Notes: generated by a model not told the origin, from the letters alone. A DNA stretch of 64,000 bases from Chitinivibrionales bacterium (GCA_035516255.1 DATJAL010000047.1:148929-212928); one strand, 5' to 3'. Numbered from the stretch's first letter, positions 52,996 to 61,891 are shown. Made by a program: numbers and translations.

Positions 52996-54360
52996 ATGCC
53001 TTCAAAAATTCTATTGATCAGCGTCAACCGGTGTACTACACCCTATCCCGTTTTTCCGCTCGGGCTCGCGCATGTCGGCGCCGCGCTCACGCGCGCCGGG
53101 CATACGGTCGAAATTGCCGATTGCGCGGTTGACGCTGAGGGAATTGGCAATACAATAAAAATTTTCAATCCGCATTTTATCGGCCTTTCCCTCCGCAACA
53201 TCGACGACATACGGATCACCAACACGCAGTTTTTCGCCGGCGACCTGGCCGTGCTTGCAAAAGAAATCCGTTCCCTTTCAAAATCGCCGATCATCATCGG
53301 CGGAAGCGGGTATGCGCTGTATCCCGAACGGCTTCTCAAGGAATCGGGCGCGGATTTCGGCGTCAAGGGAGAAGCCGAAGAGGCGATAGCACAACTCATC
53401 GCCGCGCTTGAGAAAAAAGGCGGCTATGAAAACATCCCCGGACTTGTTTATCGAAACAAGAATGTCATCATCCAAAACGCCGTCAAGCAGTGCGCGGAAG
53501 CAAGCGTTGTCCCTCCCCTGCTTCCATCAAACCTGACGAAGTTTTACATTGACAAAAGCTCGATGCTCAACGTGCAGACCCAGCGCGGCTGCGCCCATAC
53601 CTGTTGCTACTGCACCTATCCCGTCATCGAAGGCACCGCGGTCAGGGATAAAAAACCCGCGGCTGTCGGGGAAGAGCTGGAACAAATAAAAAAAACAGGC
53701 GCGCGATATTTTTTCATTGTGGATTCCGTGTTCAACTCCTCGCAGGCGCACGTCACCGGCATCTGCGAAGAAATCATCAAACGCAACCTGAACTTGTCAT
53801 GGGGATGTTTTCTGCGGCCGCAGGGACTCACCCGGGAACTCACGGACCTCATGGCGGCCGCAGGCCTGTCGCACATCGAGTTCGGCTCGGACAGTTTTTC
53901 CGACAGCGTGCTTTCTGCCTATGGAAAGAACTTTTCCTTTGAGGACGTGTTTCGCTCGAGCGAATTCGCCCGTCAAGCCAGAATCCATTACGCCCATTTC
54001 CTCATCATCGGCGGACCGGGCGAGACCGAAGATACAATCCGTGAAAGTTATGAAAATTCCAAACGCCTTAAAAAGACCGTTCACTTCCCCTTTACGGGCA
54101 TGCGCGTGTATCCCGGCACGCCGTTATACCGTCGCGCGCTTGCGGAACATGTCATCACCAAAGACACCGACCTTCTTCCGCCGTTCTTTTATATTTCTCC
54201 ATATTTGACAAAAGATAAAATCCTCGGCCTGCTCGGCTCCTTCGCAAAGGAATCAAAAAACTGGGTCATCGGCGAGCCGCCCGAAGAAAACACCAAGACC
54301 GCTGGGAAGCTGCGCGACAGGGGCGTGACCGGGCCGCTGTGGGAGTTTCTGGCGAGATGA
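52996..54360 (+). CDS. B12-binding-domain radical SAM protein 1
   Basis: A 454-residue enzyme. I use the ATG at 52996; a TTG six bases upstream is possible. The N-terminal 150 residues form a cobalamin-binding-type Rossmann fold (YPVFPLGLAHVGAALTRAGH, PIIIGGSGYALYPERLL, GVKGEAEEAI). The radical SAM cluster motif CAHTCCYC starts at residue 199 (C-x3-C-x2-C), followed by GxxxxFxVDSVFN and FLIIGGPGETEDTI. Such proteins often methylate unactivated carbons or rearrange lipids and cofactors. The substrate is unknown. It ends exactly where the convergent DUF2156 gene ends. A relation to the second radical SAM protein at 56199 is possible but unproven. Confidence 0.85.
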   Translation: MPSKILLISVNRCTTPYPVFPLGLAHVGAALTRAGHTVEIADCAVDAEGIGNTIKIFNPHFIGLSLRNIDDIRITNTQFFAGDLAVLAKEIRSLSKSPIIIGGSGYALYPERLLKESGADFGVKGEAEEAIAQLIAALEKKGGYENIPGLVYRNKNVIIQNAVKQCAEASVVPPLLPSNLTKFYIDKSSMLNVQTQRGCAHTCCYCTYPVIEGTAVRDKKPAAVGEELEQIKKTGARYFFIVDSVFNSSQAHVTGICEEIIKRNLNLSWGCFLRPQGLTRELTDLMAAAGLSHIEFGSDSFSDSVLSAYGKNFSFEDVFRSSEFARQARIHYAHFLIIGGPGETEDTIRESYENSKRLKKTVHFPFTGMRVYPGTPLYRRALAEHVITKDTDLLPPFFYISPYLTKDKILGLLGSFAKESKNWVIGEPPEENTKTAGKLRDRGVTGPLWEFLAR

Positions 54361-55215
54361 TCACGCCGGTTTTGATACCCGGTATTTCCTCACCATTTTT
54401 TCAGGATAATACGACGCCTTGGCCCGCCGCAGCGATTCAAGGCCGAGGTCCTGTTCAAAATTGAAGGCGGTATATTTTGCGGGCATGATCTGCGCGAACT
54501 GGTGGTACATGTACTGATAGATTCCCCGGTACGCCGTTTTCGCCTTTGCAAAGTGCAGCGCGAACATCTGCTCGTTGAGCTCCTCGCCCACGATGAACCC
54601 GGCCGGGTCGTCGCCGACGTAATAGACCCCCCCGCACAGCACCAACTCCTCGTAAAGGGACAGCGCCTCGCTGCACGCCGCAAAGTCGGTGTCCGCACGC
54701 GGCTGCCTGCTTTCCCTCTGCCAGGCGTCAAGGACGTTCATCGCGTCCGCAAGACGGTCATCGGTAAGGGGCAGCGCCTTCGAAGAATAAGTTTTAAGAA
54801 ACTGGTTCAACAGGTTTTTCTTGCCGTGCAATTTGTTCCCGCTGTAACTTGCCAGCTTTGCAATCTCGTGGATGTAGTCACTTTCGCCTTCGTCAAAAGA
54901 TATCCGGTATTTGCCGGCATCAAAAGCGGGAAGCCATTCTTCGAGGACCGGAAACATCATCCCGTACGTTTGGATCATCCGGTCGAGCGTCTCGCTCGGC
55001 ATGAGCCTGACGTCCCTGGTGGGCATCACGTAGGTATCGCCGCTTGCCGCCCTGCCGGTAATGAATATCTCCCCGTTCCTGATGACTTTGTAGTCGTGTT
55101 TAGCGCGGAACAGATACAGGTTCGCAAAGCTGTATTCCGAAACCGCGGTGGCGATTGCCTTGAGCGGTTTGTAAAGAAGCTCGCGGTGACGGAGGGAAAG
55201 GGGTTCGATGATCAT
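54361..55215 (-). CDS. DUF2156 (MprF-type) acyltransferase-like protein
   Basis: A 284-residue protein with the double GNAT fold of the DUF2156/phosphatidylglycerol-lysyltransferase C-terminal family. It contains IEPLSLRHRELLYKPL, SEYSFANLYLFRAKHDYKVI, KLASYSGNKLHGKKNLLNQF (typical of the family), VGDDPAGFIVGEELN, and AFNFEQDLGLESLRRAKASY near the end. There are no membrane helices, so it is the stand-alone domain, not full MprF. Family members transfer aminoacyl groups from aminoacyl-tRNA to lipids, but stand-alone versions are mostly uncharacterised. It is convergent with, and directly abuts, the radical SAM gene. Confidence 0.88.
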   Translation of the reverse strand: MIIEPLSLRHRELLYKPLKAIATAVSEYSFANLYLFRAKHDYKVIRNGEIFITGRAASGDTYVMPTRDVRLMPSETLDRMIQTYGMMFPVLEEWLPAFDAGKYRISFDEGESDYIHEIAKLASYSGNKLHGKKNLLNQFLKTYSSKALPLTDDRLADAMNVLDAWQRESRQPRADTDFAACSEALSLYEELVLCGGVYYVGDDPAGFIVGEELNEQMFALHFAKAKTAYRGIYQYMYHQFAQIMPAKYTAFNFEQDLGLESLRRAKASYYPEKMVRKYRVSKPA

Positions 55216-55233
55216 ACTTGTCGGATAAATAAA

Positions 55234-55685
55234 CTATTTCTTATTTAATTTTTCGAGCGCTTTATGCGCCTCCACAATTCTCTTGTTTCCATTAAGCATA
55301 AAATCGGTGCATATCTTCCGAATACCAAGCGTATCCCCATAGGACACGATGGCATTTACAAGTTCGAACTTGCATAATTCATCGCCTTCACGCGTGAGTC
55401 AGTCCTGCAGAAGTGGCAAAACGACTTTTTTTTTGGTCTCACGACCGAAGAATGAAGTGCCATTGATGAATAGTAACGAACGAACCAGTTGTCGTTGTTT
55501 AATTGTGATTGGATGATTGACTTTGGTATTGTAATTATTGAAAGCAAGCGGGTCCCAAGAAATGTACCATTGTTATGGCGGACAAAGAAGATTCCTCCAA
55601 ATAGAAGTCCGCAGTACAAGCATGCGGCAAGAATCAAGGAAATAAAAAAGATTTTTATGAATTTTATCCTGTTAGGTTTTTTCAT
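55234..55685 (-). pseudogene. Broken membrane-anchored HEAT-repeat-like protein
   Basis: From an ATG at 55685 the minus strand encodes a short cytoplasmic start, one transmembrane helix (IFFISLILAACLYCGLLFGG) and a helical region (NDNWFVRYYSSMALHSSVV) with the look of a HEAT repeat. At an A9 run (about 55426-55434) the frame goes wrong. One base shift gives VVLPLLQD, then an in-frame TGA, then LTREGDELCKFELVNAIVSY and more helix to a stop at 55234. So at least one frameshift and one nonsense codon separate the parts. Function unknown. Confidence 0.6.
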
Positions 55686-56019
55686 AGGGTCAACCACCCT
55701 AAAAAAGCCTCCCGGGGGAGGTTGGTGGGCGATATAAAAAGCATTTTCCTCACGGGGTTTTAGGGGCGGAGCCCCTACCATTTCTTTAATTTGCATTTTG
55801 TTTCATATTTTTTAACTCTATCACTCACATCAAATCAATTTATTACAATGGCTTTTCTTCCTCTATGAAAATACCGTTTCCTCCCCCCTTTGTCAAATCA
55901 TCAACTCTGCGATTTTTTAGCGCCACTGCAATGCTTTTTCCCCGCTAAAAATCCATTATTGTATATTTGAATATCACCGTCATTATTGATTTTCTCCTTT
56001 CATCAAGGAGTCCCGCGCC
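55686..56019. other. Gene-free region with family C repeat copy 2
   Basis: About 330 bases. Repeat C copy 2 lies at 55708-55785; the remainder is AT-rich and likely holds the promoter for the small secreted protein and radical SAM gene. No gene is supported. Confidence 0.5.
55708..55785 (+). repeat. Dispersed repeat family C, copy 2
   Basis: CCTCCCGGGGGAGG palindrome, GGTGGGCG, AAGCATTTTCCTCACGGGG, then TTAGGGGCGGAGCCCCTACCAT with a GGGGC-GGA-GCCCC hairpin. Same order as at 32230-32315. Confidence 0.75.
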
Positions 56020-56187
56020 ATGAAATCCTTTTCAATCGGTCTATCACTGCTCATTTTATTTTTTTGCTCCCTCCCCGCTTTTTCCTCCGACACCCTTACC
56101 CCAGCGAAAAGCAGGTCGTCTTGCGGGGGCGAAACCCGCTATAATCTTGCAAACGGCTACATCGTCCCTTTAAGGCGGCGCTTTTAG
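56020..56187 (+). CDS. Small secreted protein (55 residues)
   Basis: An ATG at 56020 has AAGGAG nine bases upstream and starts a clean signal peptide (SIGLSLLILFFCSLPAFS), followed by only about 32 residues (SDTLTPAKSRSSCGG, ANGYIVPLRRRF) and a stop. The ribosome site and signal peptide argue that it is translated. It could also be a truncated larger gene, since a neighbouring frame reads SEKQVVLRGRNPL across the same bases. It ends eleven bases before the radical SAM gene. Function unknown. Confidence 0.5.
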   Translation: MKSFSIGLSLLILFFCSLPAFSSDTLTPAKSRSSCGGETRYNLANGYIVPLRRRF

Positions 56188-56198
56188 CAGAAGTCTTC

Positions 56199-57626
56199 AT
56201 GAAAATCATTCTCTTTAATCCCCGCGGCTTTGTCCTTGATCCAAAATTCCGGCGCCTGCACCAGCTCGCCTGCGTCATGCCGCCGATCGGGCTCGCTTCG
56301 ATCGCGGCCGTGCTCCGCAACGCAGGTCACCAGGTCCTGCTGCTCGATGCAGCGCTCGAAAACGAAATTTCCAACGGGCAATGGACGCAGCGCATCCTGT
56401 CGCAACATCCCGACATCGTCGGTTTTTCCGCCGTCACCTCGGCGTTCCTTGACGCATACGATGTCGCGCAGCGCATAAAACGGCAGGACGATAAAATCAC
56501 CACGGTGTTCGGCGGCGTGCATGTGTCATGGGGAAGGGAACGCATCCTGGGGCAATTCCCGGAAATAGATTTTGTGATCGCGGGCGAAGGCGAATATGCC
56601 ATGCTCAAGCTCGCAAACGGCGCTCCTCATACTCAAATCGAAGGATTGCATTTCCGGAACGGCACCTCCATGGAACACGGCCCCGATCCGGCCCAGTGCG
56701 CCATGGACGATCTCCCCTATCCGGCCTACGATTTACTTCTGGGATTCCCCAAACGCTATCTCATGCCGTTGTTCTCCTATCCCCGTCATCCGGGTGCGAA
56801 CGTGATCTCGTCGCGCGGGTGCGTGTACCAATGCTCCTACTGCGACCGTTCGGTGTTCGGCAAGGGGTTCCGCTTCAATTCGCCGGAATACACCGCGGGC
56901 TTGGTTTCCTGTCTTGCCAGGGACTTCGGCGTGCGGCATGTCAATTTCTACGACGACCTGTTCACGCTCAACCGCGAGCGCGTGGCAGGGCTCTGCGAGC
57001 TTCTTGTCAAAAGCAAACCGCGCGTGAGTTTCAACTGCATTGTGCGGCTCGGCCACGTTGACAGCGAGCTGATACGGCTCCTCAAAAGCGCCGGTTGCTT
57101 CATGGTGAACGTCGGCATCGAATCCGGCGACCAGGACATCCTTGACAAACACAAAAGCGGCCTTGCCCTTGAAATCATCCGCCGCGACATAGAAAAACTG
57201 GCGGCCGGCGGGCTCTACGTCAAAGGGCTTTTCATGATGGGTTTTCCCGGCGAAGACGAGGCGTCGATCGCAAAAACGCGGGACTTTGCGGTGTCGCTCC
57301 CGCTCAAGGACGCGAACATGACCGCGTTCACGCCTTTTCCCGGCGCGCCCATCACCGCCGGTATCCGCTCGCTCGGCCAGTTCGACGACGACTGGCAAAA
57401 AATGGATTGCGAGCATTTTGTATTCGTGCCAAAGGAAATCTCCTCACGGGAAACCCTCGAGCGCCGTTACCGGGAATTCATCAAGGGGTTTTACCAGCGG
57501 AAATACATGCGGAAAATGTACTACAGGATGTTGTTTGAATGCCCGCACAGCTATCTGCGGCTTGCCAGGCACGGCGCCGCGTTCCTCTCCTATGCGTTCT
57601 CGATGAACAGGCGGCGGTCTTCATGA
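56199..57626 (+). CDS. B12-binding-domain radical SAM protein 2
   Basis: A 475-residue enzyme of the BchE/HpnJ-like layout. The cobalamin-type N-domain has MPPIGLASIAAVLRNAGHQV and VTTVFGGVHVSW-like sequence with GEGEYAMLKL. The cluster motif CVYQCSYC starts at residue 208, followed by FYDDLFTLNRERV, MVNVGIESGDQDIL and FMMGFPGEDEASI. The C-terminal 100 residues resemble the DUF4070-like tail of this class. Relatives act on tetrapyrroles, hopanoids and other lipids; the substrate is unknown here. It overlaps the downstream transporter by four bases (ATGA), so the two are probably functionally linked. Confidence 0.87.
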   Translation: MKIILFNPRGFVLDPKFRRLHQLACVMPPIGLASIAAVLRNAGHQVLLLDAALENEISNGQWTQRILSQHPDIVGFSAVTSAFLDAYDVAQRIKRQDDKITTVFGGVHVSWGRERILGQFPEIDFVIAGEGEYAMLKLANGAPHTQIEGLHFRNGTSMEHGPDPAQCAMDDLPYPAYDLLLGFPKRYLMPLFSYPRHPGANVISSRGCVYQCSYCDRSVFGKGFRFNSPEYTAGLVSCLARDFGVRHVNFYDDLFTLNRERVAGLCELLVKSKPRVSFNCIVRLGHVDSELIRLLKSAGCFMVNVGIESGDQDILDKHKSGLALEIIRRDIEKLAAGGLYVKGLFMMGFPGEDEASIAKTRDFAVSLPLKDANMTAFTPFPGAPITAGIRSLGQFDDDWQKMDCEHFVFVPKEISSRETLERRYREFIKGFYQRKYMRKMYYRMLFECPHSYLRLARHGAAFLSYAFSMNRRRSS

Positions 57627-58531
57627 TCACCGGCCTCCTGCTCGGTTTCGGCGCCGCTTTTTTTCAATCCTGTTCCTACCTGTTTTCAAAACGGTATGTG
57701 GCGAAATTCGAGAAAAGCACCGTGGGTCTTCTTGTCGCCGCGCATTGCATCATGGGAATATTCTCCCTTGCACTGCTTCCGTTCTTTCTTCCCGCGACGA
57801 TGCCGCCCTTCTCTCGGTACGCGATTCCGCTGATCTGCGGCGTGTGGTCGTATCTTGCGGCGCAGGCTTGTTTTTTCCTCAGCCTTAAAACCACCGAGGC
57901 ATCGCGCGTCTCGCCGCTGCTGGGACTGAAGATCATCATCCTCGCGCTGATCAGCATCCTTTTTCTCAGGCAGCATTTCAGCGTTGCGCAATGGGGCGGC
58001 ATCTGCCTGAGCATCGTTGCGGCCTGCCTGCTCGGTCTTCTGGGGAACCGGCTCAACGTTCGGAGCTGGGCTTGGGTCCTCGGCGCGTGTTTTTTCTATT
58101 CGCTGTCCGATATTTGCATTAAGCAACTGATCACCTGTTTTGTAAACCTGGGCCTGCTCCGGGCCTCCGTCCTGAGCACGTGCCTGTCCTATGTTTTGGC
58201 CGGGCTCGTTTCCGTTGCCTGCATGCCCTTGTTTCCGTTCCGCTCGTTTTCCCGCTGGAGGCTCGCGTTCCCCTTTGCCGCGTTCTGGTATTGCGGCATC
58301 CTTTTGCTGTTCGGCTGCTTTGGTTCCGTAGGCGTGGTGTTCGGGAATATCGTTCAGTCAACCCGTGGCGTGATGTCGATCGCGATGGGATCGTACGTGG
58401 CGCATAAAGGATATGATCATATTGAGGAAAAAGTGCCGGCAAGAATCTTGTTGATGAGAATCATTGCCGGACTGCTGATGATCGGTTCAATCGCGCTGTT
58501 TTATCTTGGATGGCCTCGCCCCGTCAATTGA
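57623..58531 (+). CDS. DMT-superfamily (EamA-like) transporter
   Basis: A 302-residue integral membrane protein with ten predicted helices in two repeats, typical of drug/metabolite transporters. The start at 57623 overlaps the radical SAM stop in ATGA. Features: FGAAFFQSCSYLFSKRYVA, AAQACFFLSLKTTEASRVSP, LGLKIIILALISILFLRQHF in the first half, and FGNIVQSTRGVMSIAMGS in the second. Candidate roles are export of a product or import of a precursor of the adjacent radical SAM enzyme. Its 3' end overlaps the convergent aminotransferase gene by eight bases. Confidence 0.85.
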   Translation: MITGLLLGFGAAFFQSCSYLFSKRYVAKFEKSTVGLLVAAHCIMGIFSLALLPFFLPATMPPFSRYAIPLICGVWSYLAAQACFFLSLKTTEASRVSPLLGLKIIILALISILFLRQHFSVAQWGGICLSIVAACLLGLLGNRLNVRSWAWVLGACFFYSLSDICIKQLITCFVNLGLLRASVLSTCLSYVLAGLVSVACMPLFPFRSFSRWRLAFPFAAFWYCGILLLFGCFGSVGVVFGNIVQSTRGVMSIAMGSYVAHKGYDHIEEKVPARILLMRIIAGLLMIGSIALFYLGWPRPVN

Positions 58532-59681
58532 TTGCCTTGAGCCGTCTGCACACCTCATCAATGACCGCTTCTTCCTTTGCAAAACAGAACCTCGCCAGCA
58601 GCTCACCGCCGTCATCATGATAAAACGCGCAGCCCGGCACGCAGGCGATGCCGGTTTTGTCAAGGAAGTTCATCGCCTTTTCCCGGCTTGTTTTTCCCTT
58701 TACCCGCGACATGTCGGCGAGCACGTAGTAGGCGCCCTGCGGCACGCAGGGCGCAAGTCCGGCGCCTACAAGCGCGTCGCACAGTTTTGCGCGCTTGCGG
58801 AGAAACTCGTCGGAAAGGGCTTTATAAAATCCTGCGCCGAGCTCAACGATGCCGCGGGCCGCGCCGAGCTGCAGCGGCGACGGCGCGCACACGTACACCA
58901 GGTCGTTGAAATACCCGATTGCCTGCGAGAATTTTTTGTCGCTTATCGCATAGCCGATGCGCCATCCGGTGATGCTGAACGTTTTCGATAACCCCGATAT
59001 GGTTACCGTACGCTCCCGCATGCCGGGAAGCGTTGCGATGGGGACATGTTCCAATCCGTCGTACACGAAATGCTCGTAAATCTCATCTGTAAACACCCAC
59101 AGGTCGTGCTTTTTCGCCACGGCGGCAATCGCCTCGAGTTCGCTTCTCGCGAACACCTTGCCCGACGGGTTTGCCGGTGAGTTCAGCAGGATCGCCTTGG
59201 TGCGGCGCGAAACGGCCGCGGCGACCGCGTCTTTTAAAACACGCCACTGCGGCGGCAGGAGCCGCACATACCTGGCCTTTGCGCCCATAATGTTGAGGGT
59301 GTTGATATGGTAGCCGTAATACGGCTCAAACACGATCACCTCGTCGCCGGGATTGAGCAGGGCCAGGCACGCGCAGTAGAACGCGCCGGTGGCGCCCGCG
59401 CTCACCACGATCTCGCCGGCCGCGTCAATGCTCATGTCGTAGAAGTGCTTGTATTTTCCGGCTATCGCCTCGCGCAGCTCGGTGGTGCCGTCGTACCGCG
59501 TGTAGGTGTTTTTGCCTTTGTCAATCGCCTCCTTCGCCCCCGCGCCCACCGGCGGCGGGAGCGGGCAGTCGCAGACGCCCTGCGCAAGGTTGATGCCGGC
59601 CGCGGCGTTGCACGCGAGCGTCATGCTCCTGATTTCCGACTGCAGCACGGTTTTTTGTAGATTGCTCAATTCGGGCGGCAT
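58524..59681 (-). CDS. PLP-dependent aminotransferase class I/II
   Basis: A 385-residue fold-type I aminotransferase. I start at 59681, which has AAGGAA about ten bases upstream. Motifs: NLAQGVCDCPLPPPV, YTRYDGTTELREAIAGKY, SAGATGAFYCACLALL, VFEPYYGYHINTL, LLNSPANPSGKVF, the PLP-contacting FTDEIYEHFVYDG, and SGLSKTFSITGWRIGYA with the Schiff-base Lys. RFCFAKEE at the end carries the carboxylate Arg. This resembles kynurenine/methionine/aspartate aminotransferases of the YbdL type. The amino acid substrate cannot be determined. Confidence 0.92.
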   Translation of the reverse strand: MPPELSNLQKTVLQSEIRSMTLACNAAAGINLAQGVCDCPLPPPVGAGAKEAIDKGKNTYTRYDGTTELREAIAGKYKHFYDMSIDAAGEIVVSAGATGAFYCACLALLNPGDEVIVFEPYYGYHINTLNIMGAKARYVRLLPPQWRVLKDAVAAAVSRRTKAILLNSPANPSGKVFARSELEAIAAVAKKHDLWVFTDEIYEHFVYDGLEHVPIATLPGMRERTVTISGLSKTFSITGWRIGYAISDKKFSQAIGYFNDLVYVCAPSPLQLGAARGIVELGAGFYKALSDEFLRKRAKLCDALVGAGLAPCVPQGAYYVLADMSRVKGKTSREKAMNFLDKTGIACVPGCAFYHDDGGELLARFCFAKEEAVIDEVCRRLKAIN

Positions 59682-59782
59682 CGTGTGTGGTTCCTTTTTT
59701 ATATTAGTATAGGCGTTTCGCCGGTGATGTCGCAATAATATAGTTTACGATACCCGATTCTTCATTGCGGCAAAGGGCAATC

Positions 59783-60457
59783 ATGAAATTTTGGCGTTTA
59801 TTTCTTCTATGCGCAGCGCTTTGCGAAAGTTTTCCGGCATCCGCCCCTGCGGTTGATTTTTACGCAGGCGTCAAGGGCGGCCTCGGCTTGAGCGGGTTCT
59901 GGGGCGCACAGGCCGCCGACAGCGCGGGCATGAGCGCCACGGTGCTGGCCGGCTTCTGCGGCGGGGCCGCGGCATGGGCGCAGTTCAACGATTTTTTCGC
60001 GGGCCAGCTGGAATTTCTTTATGCCATGAAGGGGAACAGCAGCCGCGGTGCGTCCGGGGCCACCACCGTGGAAAAGCAATGGAACATGGACTGCCTGGAA
60101 ATCCCGCTGCTGGCGAAATTCACCTATCCCGGCAAAAACGCGAGGCCGCTTCTGTATATCGGGCCCTCGTTTGGTTTTCCCTTCACGTCAAAGTACCGGG
60201 TGAAGACGACCACTGAGGCGCCCGCAGCCCCCAACGGATACGTTTCGACGGACACCACCTTCGATCTTAAAAGCAATACCAGCGCCCTTGATGTGGGAAT
60301 TGCCGTCGGCTTCGGAATGGATTTCGTCATCGAATACGGAATCATCATTTTTGACTTGCGGGCGACCCCCGGGTTTATTTCGTGGGACACCAGGCTTGAC
60401 CACGACATAAAAAACTACAGCATCGTCTTCATGATCGGCTATGCCTATAAGTTCTGA
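59783..60457 (+). CDS. PorT-like outer-membrane beta-barrel protein
   Basis: A 224-residue exported protein. The ATG at 59783 follows AAAGGG at good spacing and a signal peptide (LFLLCAALCESFPASAPA). The mature part alternates beta strands and turns: FYAGVKGGLGLSGFWG, TVLAGFCGGAAAWAQFNDFF, QLEFLYAMKGN, EIPLLAKFTYPG, PLLYIGPSFGFPFTSKY, and ends GYAYKF with a terminal Phe, as in outer-membrane barrels. The EIPLLAKF segment is typical of the PorT/OMP_b-brl_2 families. It overlaps the next gene by 17 bases, implying coupling. Confidence 0.85.
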   Translation: MKFWRLFLLCAALCESFPASAPAVDFYAGVKGGLGLSGFWGAQAADSAGMSATVLAGFCGGAAAWAQFNDFFAGQLEFLYAMKGNSSRGASGATTVEKQWNMDCLEIPLLAKFTYPGKNARPLLYIGPSFGFPFTSKYRVKTTTEAPAAPNGYVSTDTTFDLKSNTSALDVGIAVGFGMDFVIEYGIIIFDLRATPGFISWDTRLDHDIKNYSIVFMIGYAYKF

Positions 60458-61847
60458 CCCGACCCGGTTGTTCCTCTGCAGGCGCGCATTCGCGCTCGCG
60501 GCCGCAATCCAGTTCCTTTTTAACGGCGCCATGGCCGACACGACAGGCACCGACAACGCCCGCCTCCCGGACGCGGCGCGCGCGCCGCTCATGCTCGAAC
60601 TCCCCTTGCTTGACATGCCGGACAATTTTCCGCGCGGTCCGGCATTTCCCTCCATGCAGCAGTCGCTGCGCCTCACCGCATCGATGTATCAGGCGGTCCA
60701 CCGGGGAATCGACGCGGGCCTCGGGCAGCATCCCTTGGCATCGGAGCTTGTCCAGGACGGATTCGACCTTCTCTCCCTGTACCTTCCTTTGGGCGAAAGC
60801 TGGCTGCACGAGGAATGGCACCGCGCCGTGTTGAGCAGCCGCGGCATCAACAGTTTCGACGAAATTTACAAATTCAATTTTCTTTCCTTGGCCGTCAAGG
60901 TGAGCGGGGTCGGCGACAGCGACCTTGTGCGCCTCAAACGCGATCACCCGCAGGACCTGGTGAGGCTTTATGAGGCGGGCGTCGAGGCGCAGTATCTTCA
61001 CGCGCGGGAACTTTCCAAAGACCGCTTTTTCTTCGGCGCGAACCGGTACGCGAGGATCCTGAACATCGCCAGCGTCGCAAGCGGCATTGTTTACCTGGGG
61101 CTTTCGACGTTTTCCTACGTCGACCGATTGACAGACCAGATGAACGCGAGCGACGGCGCCAACGTTTTGGGCCGCGATGTCGCCGGGTGGGACTTCACCG
61201 CGTGGGTGTACGATTTATACCGGCCGCACGAGCCCTATGAGGCGCGGGGCATTCACCCGTCCGGCGTGGGAATCAACCGGTACATTAAAACAACCGATCT
61301 CACCGCGGACCAAATCAGGTTCCTGCGCCTGCAAGCAGGGCTTTCGCTGCTCAACCTTGCCGATCCCGTGCTGTATGGATCAAACGGGTTCGGCGCCGAG
61401 GGCCCGGCCGGCAATGATCCCATGCGGTACTCCTTTTCATTGCATCATTTTTTGACCTCGTTCGGCTATTCGGTTGACGCAACCGGTTTTTTCAAACATG
61501 GTGATTTCAACGGCTGCGTCACGCTCCACAATTATGCCAACGGGCAAAAATATTTTCCCGGCCTAGAATTGGAGGCGCTGCAGTATCCTCTGTTTTTTGC
61601 AACGGCGATCACCGTTTCACCGAAAATCAACATTTGGCTTCAGCCGCTCAACCAGGACTTTTGGACCGCATCATATTCGGGAGGAGGACTCGCCGCTTTA
61701 AAATGTTCTTTTCCTGTTTATCAACACTTTGGCGCGTGGGTCGAGATTGAGGGAAAAACCGGGGGCTGGGTTGCCGGCGACGTGCATCTCGGCCCCAGCG
61801 TGGGCGGCGAACTGGGAATTTCTTATATGACAAGGCCCCCGCGGTGA
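60441..61847 (+). CDS. Exported protein with HEEWH motif, family unknown
   Basis: A 468-residue protein whose start overlaps the upstream barrel gene by 17 bases. It has a long signal-like N-terminus (RAFALAAAIQFLFNGAMA). The stretch WLHEEWHRAVLSSRG (H123-H127) fits HExxH, a zinc-peptidase motif, but no distal ligand is obvious. The middle has a hydrophobic helix (IASVASGIVYLGLSTFSYV). The C-terminal 200 residues alternate short strands (FGYSVDATGFFKHGDFNG, LFFATAITVSPKINIWL, HFGAWVEIEGKTGGWV, GELGISYM), suggesting a beta-barrel. I do not recognise the family. Confidence 0.7.
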   Translation: MPISSDPTRLFLCRRAFALAAAIQFLFNGAMADTTGTDNARLPDAARAPLMLELPLLDMPDNFPRGPAFPSMQQSLRLTASMYQAVHRGIDAGLGQHPLASELVQDGFDLLSLYLPLGESWLHEEWHRAVLSSRGINSFDEIYKFNFLSLAVKVSGVGDSDLVRLKRDHPQDLVRLYEAGVEAQYLHARELSKDRFFFGANRYARILNIASVASGIVYLGLSTFSYVDRLTDQMNASDGANVLGRDVAGWDFTAWVYDLYRPHEPYEARGIHPSGVGINRYIKTTDLTADQIRFLRLQAGLSLLNLADPVLYGSNGFGAEGPAGNDPMRYSFSLHHFLTSFGYSVDATGFFKHGDFNGCVTLHNYANGQKYFPGLELEALQYPLFFATAITVSPKINIWLQPLNQDFWTASYSGGGLAALKCSFPVYQHFGAWVEIEGKTGGWVAGDVHLGPSVGGELGISYMTRPPR

Positions 61848-61891
61848 AAAGGCTCATCCGCGGAGGCCGTTCGAAATAGCAGGATAAAACG

